Below, piece by piece: positions 41,301 to 53,873 of a stretch of DNA of 64,000 nucleotides. The position numbers and the translations under genes are program-made. The stretch comes from Mytilus edulis (lineage: Eukaryota; Mollusca; Bivalvia; Mytilida; Mytilidae): contig NC_092344.1 of NCBI RefSeq assembly GCF_963676685.1, positions 98,176,749 through 98,240,748 of the forward strand, read 5' to 3'. The notes beneath the pieces are model-generated. The model was not told the origin of the DNA, searched no databases, and was given only the letters and a program-made list of their open reading frames with translations. The stretch's first letter is position 1. Every line of letters starts with the position of its first letter.

Positions 41301-41405
41301 ATAATTCATTTTATGGAAGAAATAGACAAGGAAATTAGTGAAATGAAGATAGCCCTTAATTCTAGAGCTAGATTAAGTGCTGAGGAGTTTCTTAAACGAT
41401 TCTGA
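38384..41405 (+). CDS. ARPC4: actin-related protein 2/3 complex subunit 4 (5 exons, 168 aa)
   Basis: A core subunit (p20) of the Arp2/3 complex, which nucleates branched actin filaments in the cytoplasm; it contacts ARPC2 in the backbone of the complex. Exons: 38384-38386 (ATG alone), 39480-39598, 39875-39986, 40420-40515, 41229-41405, all GT-AG and in phase, 507 nt. The product is 168 residues, exactly the human length, with almost colinear blocks: [72 protein letters not shown]. Exons 2-5 are certain. The start exon is inferred from an ATG directly followed by GTGGGT; a rival ATG|GTAAAT at 38704-38706 exists, but an in-frame ATG at 38695 there would add three residues. Confidence 0.97.
38905..38960 (+). 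repeat. fragment of a dispersed repeat (GATGTGGTGTGAGTGCCAAT)
   Basis: Second copy of the motif seen at 4350-4410, inside ARPC4 intron 1. After it, two related segments (CACTACAAACCGTGTATGAAATA..., CACTACTAACCATGTATGAAATA...) are spaced about 67 bases apart. Confidence 0.6.
39480..39598 (+). CDS. ARPC4: ARPC4 exon 2 (residues 2-41)
   Basis: Acceptor TATTTTTCAG, donor GTCAA|GTAAGT. Encodes [20 protein letters not shown] and [19 protein letters not shown]. Confidence 0.97.
39875..39986 (+). CDS. ARPC4: ARPC4 exon 3 (residues 41-78)
   Basis: Acceptor TTTTAATTTCAG, donor AAACAG|GTAATT. Encodes [20 protein letters not shown] and [17 protein letters not shown]. Confidence 0.97.
40420..40515 (+). 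CDS. ARPC4: ARPC4 exon 4 (residues 79-110)
   Basis: Acceptor ATTTTGACAG, donor GTAGAG|GTAAGA. Encodes [20 protein letters not shown] and [12 protein letters not shown]. Confidence 0.97.
41229..41405 (+). CDS. ARPC4: ARPC4 exon 5 (residues 111-168 and stop)
   Basis: Acceptor TTTTGTTTCAG; encodes [20 protein letters not shown], then [20 protein letters not shown] and the C-terminus [11 protein letters not shown] with TGA at 41403-41405. Confidence 0.97.
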   Translation, partial: GYDISFLVTNVHTEEMFKHKLVDFIIHFMEEIDKEISEMKIALNSRARLSAEEFLKRF

Positions 41406-43445
41406 TGCAGTCTTTATTTTATAAATGGTAGGTACATGAAGTAAATACATAAAAGATATAAAATGTTTCTCCTTATCTATGCAACAGTGTTTCTTTGTTA
41501 TGAAACTTTATAAGAGCTAAACAAAATAATAACCTGAAGTCTACTGGCAGAATGCTTTTATTGAGTGGAATGCAAATGAACAATAATCCATTCAAAAAAT
41601 AGCTGACTATTGGAAAGTGCAACAAATATTCTTATGCCAGGTATACAAGCACACAGTATGCAGTATTTCAAATATCAGCTTAAATCTTGGTCTTTCCTAA
41701 AACTTGTTTTAAATAAATACAACTTTCATTGTTTGTTTTGAATATACTGAAGCCAATTTACACTACACTCATGACATAGCTTTATATTGATTGTATAATT
41801 TTTTTTATTTTTTATTTTCAGATAGAAAATGGTGCAGCAAATACATTTTAAACCATTCCTTTATGGATACTTGTTCAGAAGAAAGATTAAAGCATGTCTC
41901 CTAGATGTATATTCTGTGATAGCTTATAAGGAAATTGTACAACACAGAAATTTCATTGTTAAGCATGTAAATTGGGTTTTAAAATGTTAGAAGAGACAAA
42001 TTTTGATTCAGTATGAATTCCATAGGTCCATGAATACAATCAGACTTTTATAAAATGATCATTTGGTATATTTCTGGTGTGCATCGTCATTTAATTTGTA
42101 AAGTCATATGTATTTATACTATAATGCAAAATTACTATTTCTGATAAAAGAAAAAGAAAATTTGTACATTATTATGAATTAAACATTGATTTATTTCAAG
42201 TAGTACAATATACTACAAATAATAAATTTTTGCAGTTGTATATGATTTAAACTGTAAAACATCAAAGATTGTAAGTAGTTTGGAATACCAATATATAATT
42301 TTTGGGTAGATCTTTGTTACTAGGAATAATGTGCTGCAATTCTATATCTAAATATCTTCAGGGACAGAATAACATAGGGATTCTAATTTTAAGCATTAAT
42401 GTTTACTTTATGGATGATAGTTGTAAAACCTATTTTTGCAAGATTTGTTGACCAAATTTTCAGTATTGCACCTTAATTTTGATACTTATTATTACTGTAA
42501 TGTTATTGTAAAACATGAAGATACTATTTTTCACTGCCTTAAGCACAACCACATGACTACACAAAAGCACTTGACTTCAGATTGTGGAAAATATTATGGT
42601 ACTTGCTCAAGAAATATTTTTATGCACTCCATGTGTGGGAAAAAATCAAAAGGGATGGGGTTTCAAACCTATTTTCCCTTCATTTTTGCATGATTTGAAA
42701 AAAGGAAATATGGAACAGGGACTCCCAAACCTCAGACCCTTGGTCTTGATATGTGAAAGTTTTTATAAAAATATAAGTTAAACTGTAATTAGGAGTCTGA
42801 CAAAATAATTCAATATTTTACATGCATTTTCACGGCTTTCTAAATTGTGTACTCTAATAGATGATTGTGCTTATTTTAAAAGCTACTGTCATTGCATATT
42901 ACAGCAGGTTTTGAGGAAAGTAGCTGGTAGAATTATAGTTTTGGAGGGAAAGGGGCTTTATAAGTCGAAAAAATAATCAACTAATAACTTTTTATGGAAC
43001 ATCTTTAATCTGTCTCAGTATTATTTTGTATATATTTCTTTTTATATCTATGGATAAAATGTGTGACAGTCAGAAGAAAGTGACTTGGAAGAAGTGTGTT
43101 TGCCAAAACCAGGTGCTACAGATTAACACTCCCAACTTGTTTCAGTTGTTTTCCCTTCAAAATAGTATTGACATATTTGATAATGATGTTCATTAATGCT
43201 TCTTTCTACCTACTAAAGTTTCCTTTATGTACCAATATGTTTCAGTTTTGGTAAATGAAGGACACGTTTTATATGAATTATAGATCAGTCATGCTCTAGG
43301 GAAATTTCAAATATAAAATACTATCATGAATATCAAAGCTGTTTAATTTTATAAAAGAAAGCTATAAACATGTAATCATTTTGTACATATATTTATACTT
43401 ATAAAGGGTATATTATAAATCATATGCCTAGCAATAAATAAAAGC
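41406..43445 (+). other. probable ARPC4 3' UTR and downstream sequence
   Basis: AT-rich with no real gene. A possible UTR intron runs from ATG|GTAGGT (41426) to TTTATTTTCAG (41821). AATAAATAAAAGC at 43433-43445 is the clearest polyadenylation signal; the transcript end is not certain. Confidence 0.4.
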
Positions 43446-43536
43446 TATAAAAAGTTTATTCAGTTTTTATATGTATTTCTAAGGATATTAGATCATACCA
43501 GTATTACCCAATCTAAACAAAATTAAATCTATGAAC

Positions 43537-43674
43537 TGCTCCCATTCTGATATGTCCCACATCAAGGCCTTGAATTGTTCTTTTCTGATATGTCGCATAT
43601 CAAGGCCTTGCATTGCTCTCGTTTTGATTAGTTGCACATCAAGGCCTTAAACCAACCACATCAGAATGGGAGCA
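43537..43674. repeat. short inverted repeat enclosing three 39-bp tandem units
   Basis: The arms TGCTCCCATTCTGAT (43537-43551) and ATCAGAATGGGAGCA (43660-43674) are perfect inverses. Between them ATCAAGGCCTT recurs at 43561, 43599 and 43638. Confidence 0.8.
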
Positions 43675-44539
43675 ATTCAAGGATTTAATTTAAATAAGAT
43701 TGGGAAATGCAAGATCCTGAATATCATATGCATAGGGTGAAAAACACCTCCCCAATACAGCTGCTGCTGGAATGACGCTATATAATTGTAAGTCACAAAA
43801 TGAAAAATTGAAATCACCTTTTAGTTGTACAGCTTATATCTTGTCTTACTCTTAATTTTGATGTTAGGTTTTAGTATGTGTCTATTTGCTCTTTCATAAG
43901 AGTATTGAGGGCGAGTCCTCAGATTATTCACTACCTGTTGCATCAGTTGTTTGAACATTAATGTGATAGATCAACAAATTAAAGTTTTGAGGAGATCATC
44001 TATATTATTGACTGCTTCTTTTCATTTTTCTTGAGATAGGTAAATAATCTTCAGCTCAGCTATATGGTGAAAAGAGGAGTCAAGAAGGTTCAAATAATGT
44101 TGCCTAAACACATCAAAACATAACTTGTATGTTGCCTAAGAAGCAAGACATCTTGATGATAACAGATAATGGGAACTTAATGATAATCATATAAAATATT
44201 AGACAACTAGTAATAAAAGTACAAGGACATGTATTGCACTATATATTGCACTGAAATGTTGGGAATATTTGAGTCATTTTTTAATACAATGAATATTCAT
44301 GTTAGAAAAGTACCATGTGAAGAAAGTTGAAATATACAGGCTATATTATATCGAATTTGTGAATTTCTGTATAAAGTATTCACATCACCAAAGGTGGAAT
44401 CTCTTACTATGAAATAATATCACTTTGCATTACTAAGTCATATCTTTCAGCAATCACAGAATGGTCAACGGTTGTTCTGATAACTGATTGATTTAGCCTC
44501 TTTTCAAACAGAAGTTTGAGTCAGGGTAAATTAAAAGCA
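43675..44539. other. intergenic sequence without recognised feature
   Basis: No coding or repeat signal that I can identify. Confidence 0.35.
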
Positions 44540-45420
44540 TTATTTTTATACCCCTCCTAGGGGCATAATGTTTCTGTTTGTCTGTCTGTCCTGCTTATGG
44601 TTAAAGTTTTTGGTCAAGGTAGTTTTTGATGAAGTTGAAGTCCAATCAACTTGAAACTTCGTACACCTGTACCCCATATGATCTTTCTTATTTTAATGCC
44701 AAATTAGAGTGTTGAACCCAATATAACAGTCCTCTCAACATAGAAAATGATAGTGCTAGTTAGGCATCTGTGTACTGTTGACACATTCTTGTTTTGAAGA
44801 GTTTTTCATATACATAGTCAGTCGAAACAGCAGGCAAAACGGTTCTTTACATGTTGGTTTTGAATTTTTATGGTGTCACTTTTACTGTGCTAGAGTAATG
44901 CCCCTTTACAAATGGAAAAATTGCAGAGTTTTTTCGTTTCCGTTTTTTGACTTTGGTTTGCCTCAACTAAATAATGTATAAAACTTATAAACAATGCTGA
45001 TCACTACACAGCTCAAGTTTGAATTTTAGTGGCGTCACTTTTACCGTTCTATAGTTATGCCCCTTTACATTTGAAATGGAATAATTGCTGAATGTTTTCG
45101 TTTCCATTCTATAACTTTAGCTGGCCTCAACCAAATGTAATGAAATATATGCACAGTGCTAATTACCACAAAACACAGATCAAGTTTGAATTTTGGTGCT
45201 GTCACGAGTTATGTGTCTTTAAAAATGGAAAATAGCTGAATTTATCGTTTTTGTTCTCTTACTTAAGTTTTTCACCAACTAATTGTTATGAAACTTATGA
45301 ACAATGCTTATTACCACAAAATTCAGATCAAGTACAAATCTAGGTAGCGTCACATTAAAGTTCTTTAGTAACATCCCTTTATAATTTTAAATGCAAGCGG
45401 GGGCATCATCCGTGGACACA
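44540..45420 (+). mobile_element. Helentron-like family D copy with about 150-bp core units
   Basis: The head TATACCCCTCCTAGGGGCAT forms a hairpin and is followed by a TCTGTCTGTC microsatellite. Four degenerate units follow, with CAAGTTTGAATTTT, GTGTCACTTTTACTG-like and ATGCCCCTTTACA phrases near 44788, 44956, 45118 and 45265. The tail is GCGGGGGCATCATCC, GTGGACACATTCCC. No coding sequence. Confidence 0.65.
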
Positions 45421-48174
45421 TTCCCAATTTATTCTAATTTTCAAATGTTAAATCGACAATACAGGGATTTAATCTGAACGTGAGTCATCGCAAATATTTT
45501 AATATGCTTCACAGTCACCTTGCAACTTTCTCGGAAAGTTCAAACTGCATTGAGAAGAAAATCATTTGAAGTTTTTTACTATTTTTGCTAATCAAAATTA
45601 CTTTAATGAATACTTGAAATCTCATAGATGAATTGGGATGAGAAATATAATTAATTTATTCTTTGTCCGACCTGCATTATAACTTTTGTCGAGAAGGGGT
45701 GAATGTTTGGTTGTTTTCTTTTCTTAGAACCCTTGCAGCAACTCTAGGAGAGGTCCATGGGTGGTCTGTTGCAAGGCAGATTTTCTGTTCCTAACAAATA
45801 CCCTAATGATTTTAGTGGCAGTTCAATGCCCCGATCGAGCCCTGCTTCTAGACCTACTTCTTTGTCTGAGACTACTACTGGTTATTTGCCCTCGTCCTGA
45901 ACCATTTTGAAATAGTCTCCACTGGACGTAAAACAAACAACAACAATTTATCAATACGTATATGAATGTTATACATAGTAAGTTGTTTTCGTTAATTTTG
46001 TTACCACAAAGAACAAAAACTCAAAATCGGTGACCATATCATGCAAACATTGCATTTAAGTAAATAATAATATCATTGGCAGATAGAGCGCCATGCACAT
46101 GTTGGCAATGTCGAAGGATTTTTGAGGATTGTTAATATTAAAGATAGACGCCGATCTAATTGGTTAAAGCAATTTCCATTAAGCAGAAGTAGATTTCAAT
46201 AGTTCTTAAGTTCCTCATGCGCATCCCTTATTTTCAGCAAGGACTGTATAAATATGTAAGTCCCTGCCTTCTTTGGTCACGTATCCAAGACTTCCGATGA
46301 AAACTATATACAACTGTAATAACCAATTTCTATACTTTAATGAAAATGGCATTAGCTGTGACATTCACGTTAACCGATTTATTTTTGTCTAGAATTCGTT
46401 TAATTAATCACCGAGGTGACCTTTGGAGACTACCGAGGGTTATATATCCCTATATAAACATAAAAATTGTTATAAATAGGTAGCGAACTCGTCACTCGAA
46501 TTTTTCTAGGTCTGTTTGATTTCATATTATAGGTTAAAACTGTTAATCACTGTTTTTACCTATATGAGAATAAGTTTTTGTGGATCGAATCTGTTAACCA
46601 AATAGTTTAACCTTGTTTCTTTTTCAATGTTGACATGATTTTCCTCGTAGTATCTGAAAACGCCTAGTTCATATGTAACCCATCTCTCGCTAAGGGGTTA
46701 AATTGAAGTCCACATCAATACGGATTGAATGAGGAAAATTATTCACTGGTAGGTGTATAATGCATCAGCAATGTTTCTTGCTTTATTTTGACAAAATTGA
46801 ACTAAAATAGCTTATAAAAGCGAATCATTATTTCTCTATTTTACATGTTGACTTTAATAAAGTGTTATGGAAGTTGTGAAGGAATTTTTTCTCGTCAATT
46901 GAAATCAAGTGCTACATATGTTTCACTTAGGCCAAGCCTGGTGACGAAAAATTCAGAAAGTTGGATTAAATCAACAATAAAAAGAGGTAGATTCCAGATG
47001 TCAGTAAATTGCGGTAGGAGTGTTATTGATAGCTTTCCGAGTTAGCTCCAGAGGGACTAACAGACTTTTTTGTCGACCGGGATTTCAGCGCTTTAACTAA
47101 CAGTAAGCTTTGTATAAACCTTTGCCGCTTTTAGTGGGCTGAAATTTACATCAAAGACCAACAGTTACGGTTTCGCCTTTATCTCAGGGTCGCAGTTCAA
47201 TCTACCTCAAAACGTAAAAGCAATCCGATCCTAGATTTCATGCCCATTTTATTGCCCAATTTTATCATAGTCAATCATTAATGTACTCAGAGCCGAACAG
47301 AAACTGCAGGCAGGAAATAACGAGGAATTTGTTTACCAGAAACCTTAGACTGGTCCAGTCTACCAGAAACCTTGGATATTTTCAAGCCGGAACTGACCAG
47401 TAAATAATGCCGTTGTCTATTTTTTTTACAGTGTTTGTTTTTTACCCCAAATAGATGTTTTAAATTTTGTGCGTGATAAACTCCACAGTTTATGAATTTT
47501 ACTCGACATCCTGCAACTTTAACTTTTTCTCTCGTTCAAATGTCCTATGCTCATTTTTATTTTCGCCCAAATGTCATTTACTCTTGCGCTTAAATGTCCT
47601 TTAAATCAGACAACACAATGACGTAGGGGAAAACGACGAAAAGACAAACAATTAAAAAAAAAGGCCCCCACAAACACGCTACTTTTTAGCGAACCCCGCG
47701 AATAAAACGGCAGTGAAACTAATCTGCTACGGAAGTATCGCCAGTCCTGCTCGCTTCTGGAATGGATCTAATGTTTAAATTACTACCTGCTTATAATGTT
47801 GAAGTTTTTATTCACGGCAATACTTATCCAACAACTTCTATGGTACAATTTTCCGTCTAACAAAAATATCTTCTTTGGCAGTACAAGAAACCTTAAAATA
47901 TATAATTATAGTTTTAAGATGAAAATAAAGGAGATTTGGTATAAATAAAATTGTACTTTAAAAAAAAAGACCAGAAAACAATGCAGTTTGATAGCAGCCT
48001 TGTTCCTGTATTAATTTTACGCACCCATTTTTTTTATTCTCCGTTTATAACAGTGTTATTTCGTGGCCCAATCTTATGGTGTTATATATGTTTATATATC
48101 CCAACTTGTTATATAAGATAGCGGCTTTTACATCGATTTTGTTATCGATGAATTACAACTAACTAACTATCATG
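45421..48174. other. gene-poor intergenic region
   Basis: No host gene recognised. A 48-codon frame at 45757-45900 (MGGLLQGRFSVPN..., Ser/Thr/Pro-rich) looks slightly protein-like but has no support; the following CCACTGGACGTAAAACAAAC resembles the 3' tail of a mussel interspersed repeat. Confidence 0.35.
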
Positions 48175-49939
48175 ACGTTACGTTCGGTGTTGGTGACGTT
48201 TTCTAATTTCATGTACCTCTGACCAATTATCGACTTAAAATAAGAAAAATACCGAGAAGATCAAATGTTTTTTTGTGGTTAAATCTTCGGAGCACTCAAA
48301 ACATTATTTTTACGGTGGCTTATTAGTTTTTATTCACTTTTGTCAATAAGCTTTTCAAAAACAAACAAGACAAATCATATGTTTTTGCGTGTAGACGGGT
48401 AACATTCTTATATTGTTTTTGAGGGTTCCTCCAAATTTCGGATACCCATAAGTAAATAAAATATAAAAATTGTATACCATTTGGAAGAGGAACGTTATGG
48501 CTTTGTGATGTCATATTTGTATGACGTAATCGACACCATTTTCGAATCGAGTAGACCTTGGAAGAATCCATTTCAGCTTGTAGACACTAAAGGAAAAATA
48601 TAAGCCCTTTGCGGCATAACAGATGAGAATCCATCGATAGCGAGATTGTTTGTCATTAAAGTCTTTATATCAATTATCATTATGTAAAACGAACTTGGAA
48701 AATGCTTTAAAAACATTGATTCCCAATTTAAAAGAACGAATTCAATTAGAACTTCGACATCATAATCAAAATCAAAGCCCCGAAAAACACTGTCACAACA
48801 ACGTTTAAAAAAAACATGCTCTACTTGAAATTATCAATACAGAGTAAAAATATGTAAAGCATGGTATCTAGTCCGAAAATACTATATGTCCGTTAAACTG
48901 GAACATCTGAACTGCATCTATTCATATAGCAATCTCTTTTTTTAGCATTACATAAAATCTAATTATGTATATGAGTCCCCACAGGGCTCCCGTCACAAAA
49001 CTTTTAACTAACGTTTAACGTTAGTAATTTCGATGTTTTTTAAAGAAAACGAAGAAAAAAAAGGGATTGTGCATTTCAGAACGGAGAAATGAAGCCAATA
49101 TGATAAATTCCTAATAAAAAAGAAACGGTAGCATGCATTCGTTTAAATTTTTGTCAATTTATTTCGATTACTGATGCGTTGAAAGGGTGTCTACCAAAAT
49201 GTCACAAAAATGGCATCTTCATTTTTTTCTAAAATACAAAAAAACAAGTTGTTACAAATCTTTAGAAATAAGTGAAAACTGTATAATTAATAAGAAAATT
49301 TAAGCGATAATCGGAAATTCTCAAACCGAAGGAACATTTCAATATAAATAGGATAAAGATTAAATATGTACAAATTATCAAAATACATTGGTCACATGGT
49401 GGTCTACCAAAATGTCACAGCGTCGCTTATTTGACGTTTTTGACGTTCACCGTGTTGTTTTTTTTTGCGTTATGGCGGTTTTTGAAGCGTATTTATTTTG
49501 TTATAAAAACATCTAAAACTTAATTCAGAATATACTTTTTCTTTCAAATGTTTTTTCTTTCGTGTCATTTTTTGTGAAGCTAATGAATCAGAAACCCAAC
49601 AACAACAAAATTCTACATGTATATACAAAATTAATAGCTTCAGTGGAGAACATAATTATCGCCTCAAGTACAACTAGCATATCATACATAATGGATATTC
49701 GTATTACTTAAAGTATTGAAATACATATATGTATACGAATACGGACACACTGACACATATCGATATGTAAACAATCAAATACGGAGATATGTTATACGTA
49801 CAGCTAATTGGATGTTAATATTTCCAAACATAGGTTGAAATTTTTCCGTTTTATGAGTAATATTTTAAAAGTATATATGTATCAAATAAAAATCATCGAT
49901 ACTGTATGTTGCCTTACATAGATATTGATGAAGAAAGTT

Positions 49940-50105
49940 TTGACATTAAATCAACATGTTGGATATTCAGGTTGGCATGTCAAATATTCAACTCAACATG
50001 TCTGATATTTTCAAGTTGACTTGTTAGATAATTATACTGACTTGTCAGATGTTAGGTCGACGTGTTAGATATTGAAGTCGATATAGTAGATAATTGTGTC
50101 ACCAT
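49940..50105. repeat. degenerate tandem repeat of about 27 bases
   Basis: TCAACATGTTGGATATTCA-like units (ACATGTCTGATATTTTCAAG, GACTTGTTAGATAATTA, GACTTGTCAGATGTTAGG, GACGTGTTAGATATTGAAG) follow one another about six times. Confidence 0.6.
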
Positions 50106-50227
50106 ACCAAACAATGTGACTTAAATACAACAAAAACCGCAACCCAAGCTCTTTAACGCCATATACTTAAGAGTAGAACAAAAACATACTACTAGAAATA
50201 ATCTGTATATTGTCAAAATATATAAAT

Positions 50228-50270
50228 AAGGAGATGTGGTGTGGTTGCCAATGAGACATTTATCCACTAG
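50228..50270 (+). repeat. fragment of a dispersed repeat (GATGTGGTGTGGTTGCCAAT)
   Basis: Another copy of the motif at 4350 and 38905; a more diverged one is at 40160-40190 in ARPC4 intron 3. Confidence 0.55.
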
Positions 50271-52193
50271 TAAGACTTAAGTTCTAATGACGAATACAAA
50301 TGCAATTATAGGTCATTGCATTTGTACCCAAGTAGAATCTGTAGCCGAATTTTGATATAAACAAATAATTAGGAACTATTTTAAAAGTTGTAATAGAAAG
50401 GTCCACAGTATGCCACTGGTGGACTTTTGAAAAATCAAGCAGATATTGCCGTTATACGCGGGCAATTTCGGATACGTCCGGCTGTAGAATTGTTAACGAT
50501 TAACAACACCACTGTCATATGCGTGCAATCGAAGAATTTTTAAATATGTAGAAGAAATTCCTAGAAATAGAAAATCGTTTAAACCAATAAAGGGGATACG
50601 GACCATACATCGAGTAGAAACAAAAAATCTACAAACGGTACTAGTTCGAACCGTGTCATGCTATTGTGGCGGGTGCCTTGAGCATGACCATTGTTTGTTT
50701 ACTGATCTAGTTGGCATTTCGTTGGAAGTCAAAGTAGAGCGAGAGCTAGGATTCCAATTCAGGGGAGGAGACATTAGAAGATGACAGATATGAGACATTC
50801 GTTAATATGATAAATACCGGTCAATTTTTTGCAATTTATGTGATGATGAGGAAAATTGTCTCTTCCTCCTTAAAGCTACATCGGGGAGTCATAATTATGT
50901 TAACAGGAGAAGAAACTAATGAGTGGGGGTCGACATTTTCTGATGGAACATCTGTAATTAATGGACATTATTTCATAAAGAAAAACACATCACGTTTTAC
51001 AGTACAGTCTTTTTTAAAATCAAAAGACAATTGTCTCAAGCGCTTCCGTGTTGTATGTATGTCAAGACAATGTTTTGAAAAGAAATAAGCTCATTTTTGG
51101 TTGCACTTTGTAAATATAGCTGTTTCTCAAACCACGCCTCTTTTGGGGAGATCTTGAATATTCATAGAAAATTAATTTTGTTTACATACTGGTTCCCAGT
51201 TATGCTCTCTGTGTTCCATCTCACAGAGACATAACTTGGGAATGTTACCAGTAAATATACACATGCATTGATTTTCATTTGAAATTTTTATTGTGTCACG
51301 GCTTAATAATGTGTCACGACACAGGATGAGAGCACTATAGAACTTTCTCAATATTGTATCAATATTGTCCGAAGCAATAATATCTATTACATTGAAGAAT
51401 TTTTTTATTATTTTTTTATTTCTCCAATTGATATTAAAAGAAGTGATTTAGAAATGTATGACGCGTTACTTATCTTTTCTCTCGCGTTTGATAGCTCTTG
51501 CATTAAACAATGAGTATTTTGTTTGTGATATTTAGAGAAATGCAAAATTTAAAGAATTACAAATTAAAGAGCAGACAGCAGCCGAAGGCCACCAATTCAG
51601 CGAGAATATCCTGCACCCGGAGGCGCGCCTTTTATAACCATCCAATTCCCCAAAAAATCAAACTTGACAATCAAATATTGTTATCGTAGAATTTTGACAG
51701 ACTTTAAAATCTTACAATCATTGAAAATACGCAAAAGTTAATTTGTTAAAGGTTGATATAAAAAGATTATACTCCCTACAGCCATATTTAAAGTTTAAAA
51801 CAAAAAGAACAAGTATAAAAAAAATCTAAAAATTGGAAGGGTTTCTCCTCTTCAGTGCGATTTTCATAATAAAAAAAATCTTGTTTTTTCGACCGGTAAA
51901 TATTATTTTAAAACAAATTGTGCATGAATGCATACGCGTGGACTTGAATGTAGCGTAAATCCCACAATTTCTGTTTTCACAAAACACCATACGTATTCCT
52001 TATATATATTTCCATTTGTCTAGAGGTCCCCTGGCATACACCCGTATCTCCTTTTATTAACAGAAAACCAAGCGTTAAACTTGTGGTTAAGTTGTTAAAT
52101 ATAATGGACGTCAATATTACAAAACGTCAATCATATAACATGATTTTGACGTTACGACGTTACCAAAAGTGACACCAACATCGAGCGTAACGT

Positions 52194-53039
52194 CCATGTA
52201 TTGCTATACCGTTATTGATACATACTGTCGGTCTTCATATTTTGGCACCACACAAGGTCGTGTTTTCAGACTATTAAGACATCCGAGATTGATTGATTTC
52301 ATATGTTTAACACTATCTCAGCACTTCTGGCTATATCATGGCGGCCACGTTGTATTGGTGGAAGAAATCGGAGGGAACCACCTGAACTAGCAACCATAGG
52401 CAATTGAAAAACATGGAGTCGAGGGCACCCACCATGTGCAGGGTTCGAACTAAATGCAAGAATGATGATTTTTTTTCTCATAAACTAGTACATGGCTAAA
52501 GTAAAAAACAATAAAGTACGTAAATTGTGAATTAATTCATTGCTGTTCAGGAAATTTTGACACTAAATCTTTCGGATGTATACTGAATGATATTTTGTTT
52601 TTGGTACATGATGGTTTATTAGCTGCTGTTGTGTTTAATCGATGATTAGGTATACAAGATACTTAAAATGCAACATGCTTGTGTACTGTCGGTCATTTGA
52701 TGCAAAAAAAAAATCAAAATAATAATTCCAAAATTCCATGAACACACACACTCTCACAAAAAAATTTCATTGCATGTGACCCCTCAGGTAATCCGTAGTT
52801 CGATTAGGAAATATTTTCATTGATAGCATTTTGTTGTGAAATAATGTTTTGACAAGTTTCATGGAGATTTTTTTGTTTTAAAATATTTCATTGAATGGTG
52901 GCTTATTTCATGTTACAGATGTAATTTTTAATTTTTCCAGTCAAATATTGATGGATTTCCAGGAAGAAAAATCTAGAAAATCAGCAGAAATGGCATACAA
53001 TGTATTTGTTAAATTTATACGCTGGAACTATATATGTCA
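52194..53039. other. intergenic sequence without recognised feature
   Basis: No gene or element identified. Confidence 0.35.
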
Positions 53040-53490
53040 TCAGAGACATTTAATACATTATCATTGCATAATACATGTGAAACGGCATAATGTGTCTTAC
53101 TCAATGTTCAACAAATGTTATGAAACTTATGTAAAATGCTATTTACCACAAAACATTGTTTTGTGGTAAATAGCATTTTACATAAGTTTCTTACATAGAT
53201 CAATTTTGAATTTGGAGTGCGTCCCTTTTAGTGTTCCAGAGTTGTGCCCCTTTGCAAATGAAAAAAAAAAAAGCTGAAATTTAAGTTACCGTTCTCTTAC
53301 CTGATTTATGTTAATGTTATGAAACCTTTAAACCGTTCCTGCTCTTTACCACAAAACTCAGATCAAGTCAAATTTGGGTAGTGTCACTATTACAGTTCTT
53401 GAGTTATGTCCCTTTGAAACTGCGTTAATTATATACAAGCAGGGCCCTGGGCATCATCTGTGTCCCATGAACACATTCCCCATCTATTTA
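53040..53490 (+). repeat. family D repeat, partial copy
   Basis: The units share AATGTTATGAAACTTAT, ACCACAAAACTCAGATCAAG and GTTATGTCCCTTTG with 44788-45410. The tail GGGCATCATCTGTGTCCCAT, GAACACATTCCCC keeps a GTGTCCC/GAACAC stem that the other copy has partly lost. The head is absent. Confidence 0.65.
53122..53190. repeat. perfect 33-bp inverted repeat with 3-bp loop
   Basis: The arm 53122-53154 (begins GAAACTTATGTAAAATGC) is exactly reverse-complemented at 53158-53190 around ATT. It lies inside a family D unit, where the other units show only the left-arm orientation, so the right arm is an inverted duplication. Confidence 0.95.
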
Positions 53491-53711
53491 AAATGATATT
53501 GTATTCACATAGAAGTTATTTCAAAGTTAAGATGTTGAAAGAAAATCGTTTTAATAATGTGACGTTGCATATGCATAAAATGTATTTATAGAATGTTAAT
53601 ATTTTATACACGAAGCACTCATAGTGACGCAACGTCAGATATTGCTACCATTTTTAAATTTTTAAAGTGTAATAGAAAAATAACGTTGATTAGAAACGCG
53701 CACTATCAAGT

Positions 53712-53868
53712 CAGTGGCGGATCCAGAAATTTTCATAAGTTGGGGCCCGCTGACTGACCTAAGAGGGGGCCCGCTCCAGTCACGCTTCAATGATTCACTA
53801 TATAAGCAATCAATTTGTTTTTCACAAAAAGGGGGGCCGGGCCCTGGCCCCCCCTAAATCCGCCTCTG
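53712..53868. mobile_element. 157-bp MITE-like element with CAGTGGCGG ends
   Basis: The ends are CAGTGGCGGATCCAG and AAATCCGCCTCTG. CAAGT is repeated at 53707-53711 and 53869-53873. It is over 80 percent identical by eye to the element at 1548-1699. Confidence 0.8.
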
Positions 53869-53873
53869 CAAGT

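Larger units (their letters stand above)
48175..52193. mobile_element. possible 4-kb element bounded by 21-bp inverted repeats
   Basis: ACGTTACG(T/C)TCG(G/A)TGTTGGTG at 48175-48195 is matched by its reverse complement at 52173-52193 (19 of 21). Sequence between has no transposase-like frame; the two longest frames (minus 48323-48571, plus 50807-51088) are not recognisable proteins. Flanking CATG on both sides is only a weak target duplication. Confidence 0.35.

Noticed and set aside
48323..48571. 82-codon minus-strand frame
   Set aside because: No family signature; composition like the surrounding non-coding DNA.
50807..51088. 93-codon frame in gene-poor DNA
   Set aside because: No recognised motif, no splice or neighbour support, and length expected by chance in this AT-rich stretch.
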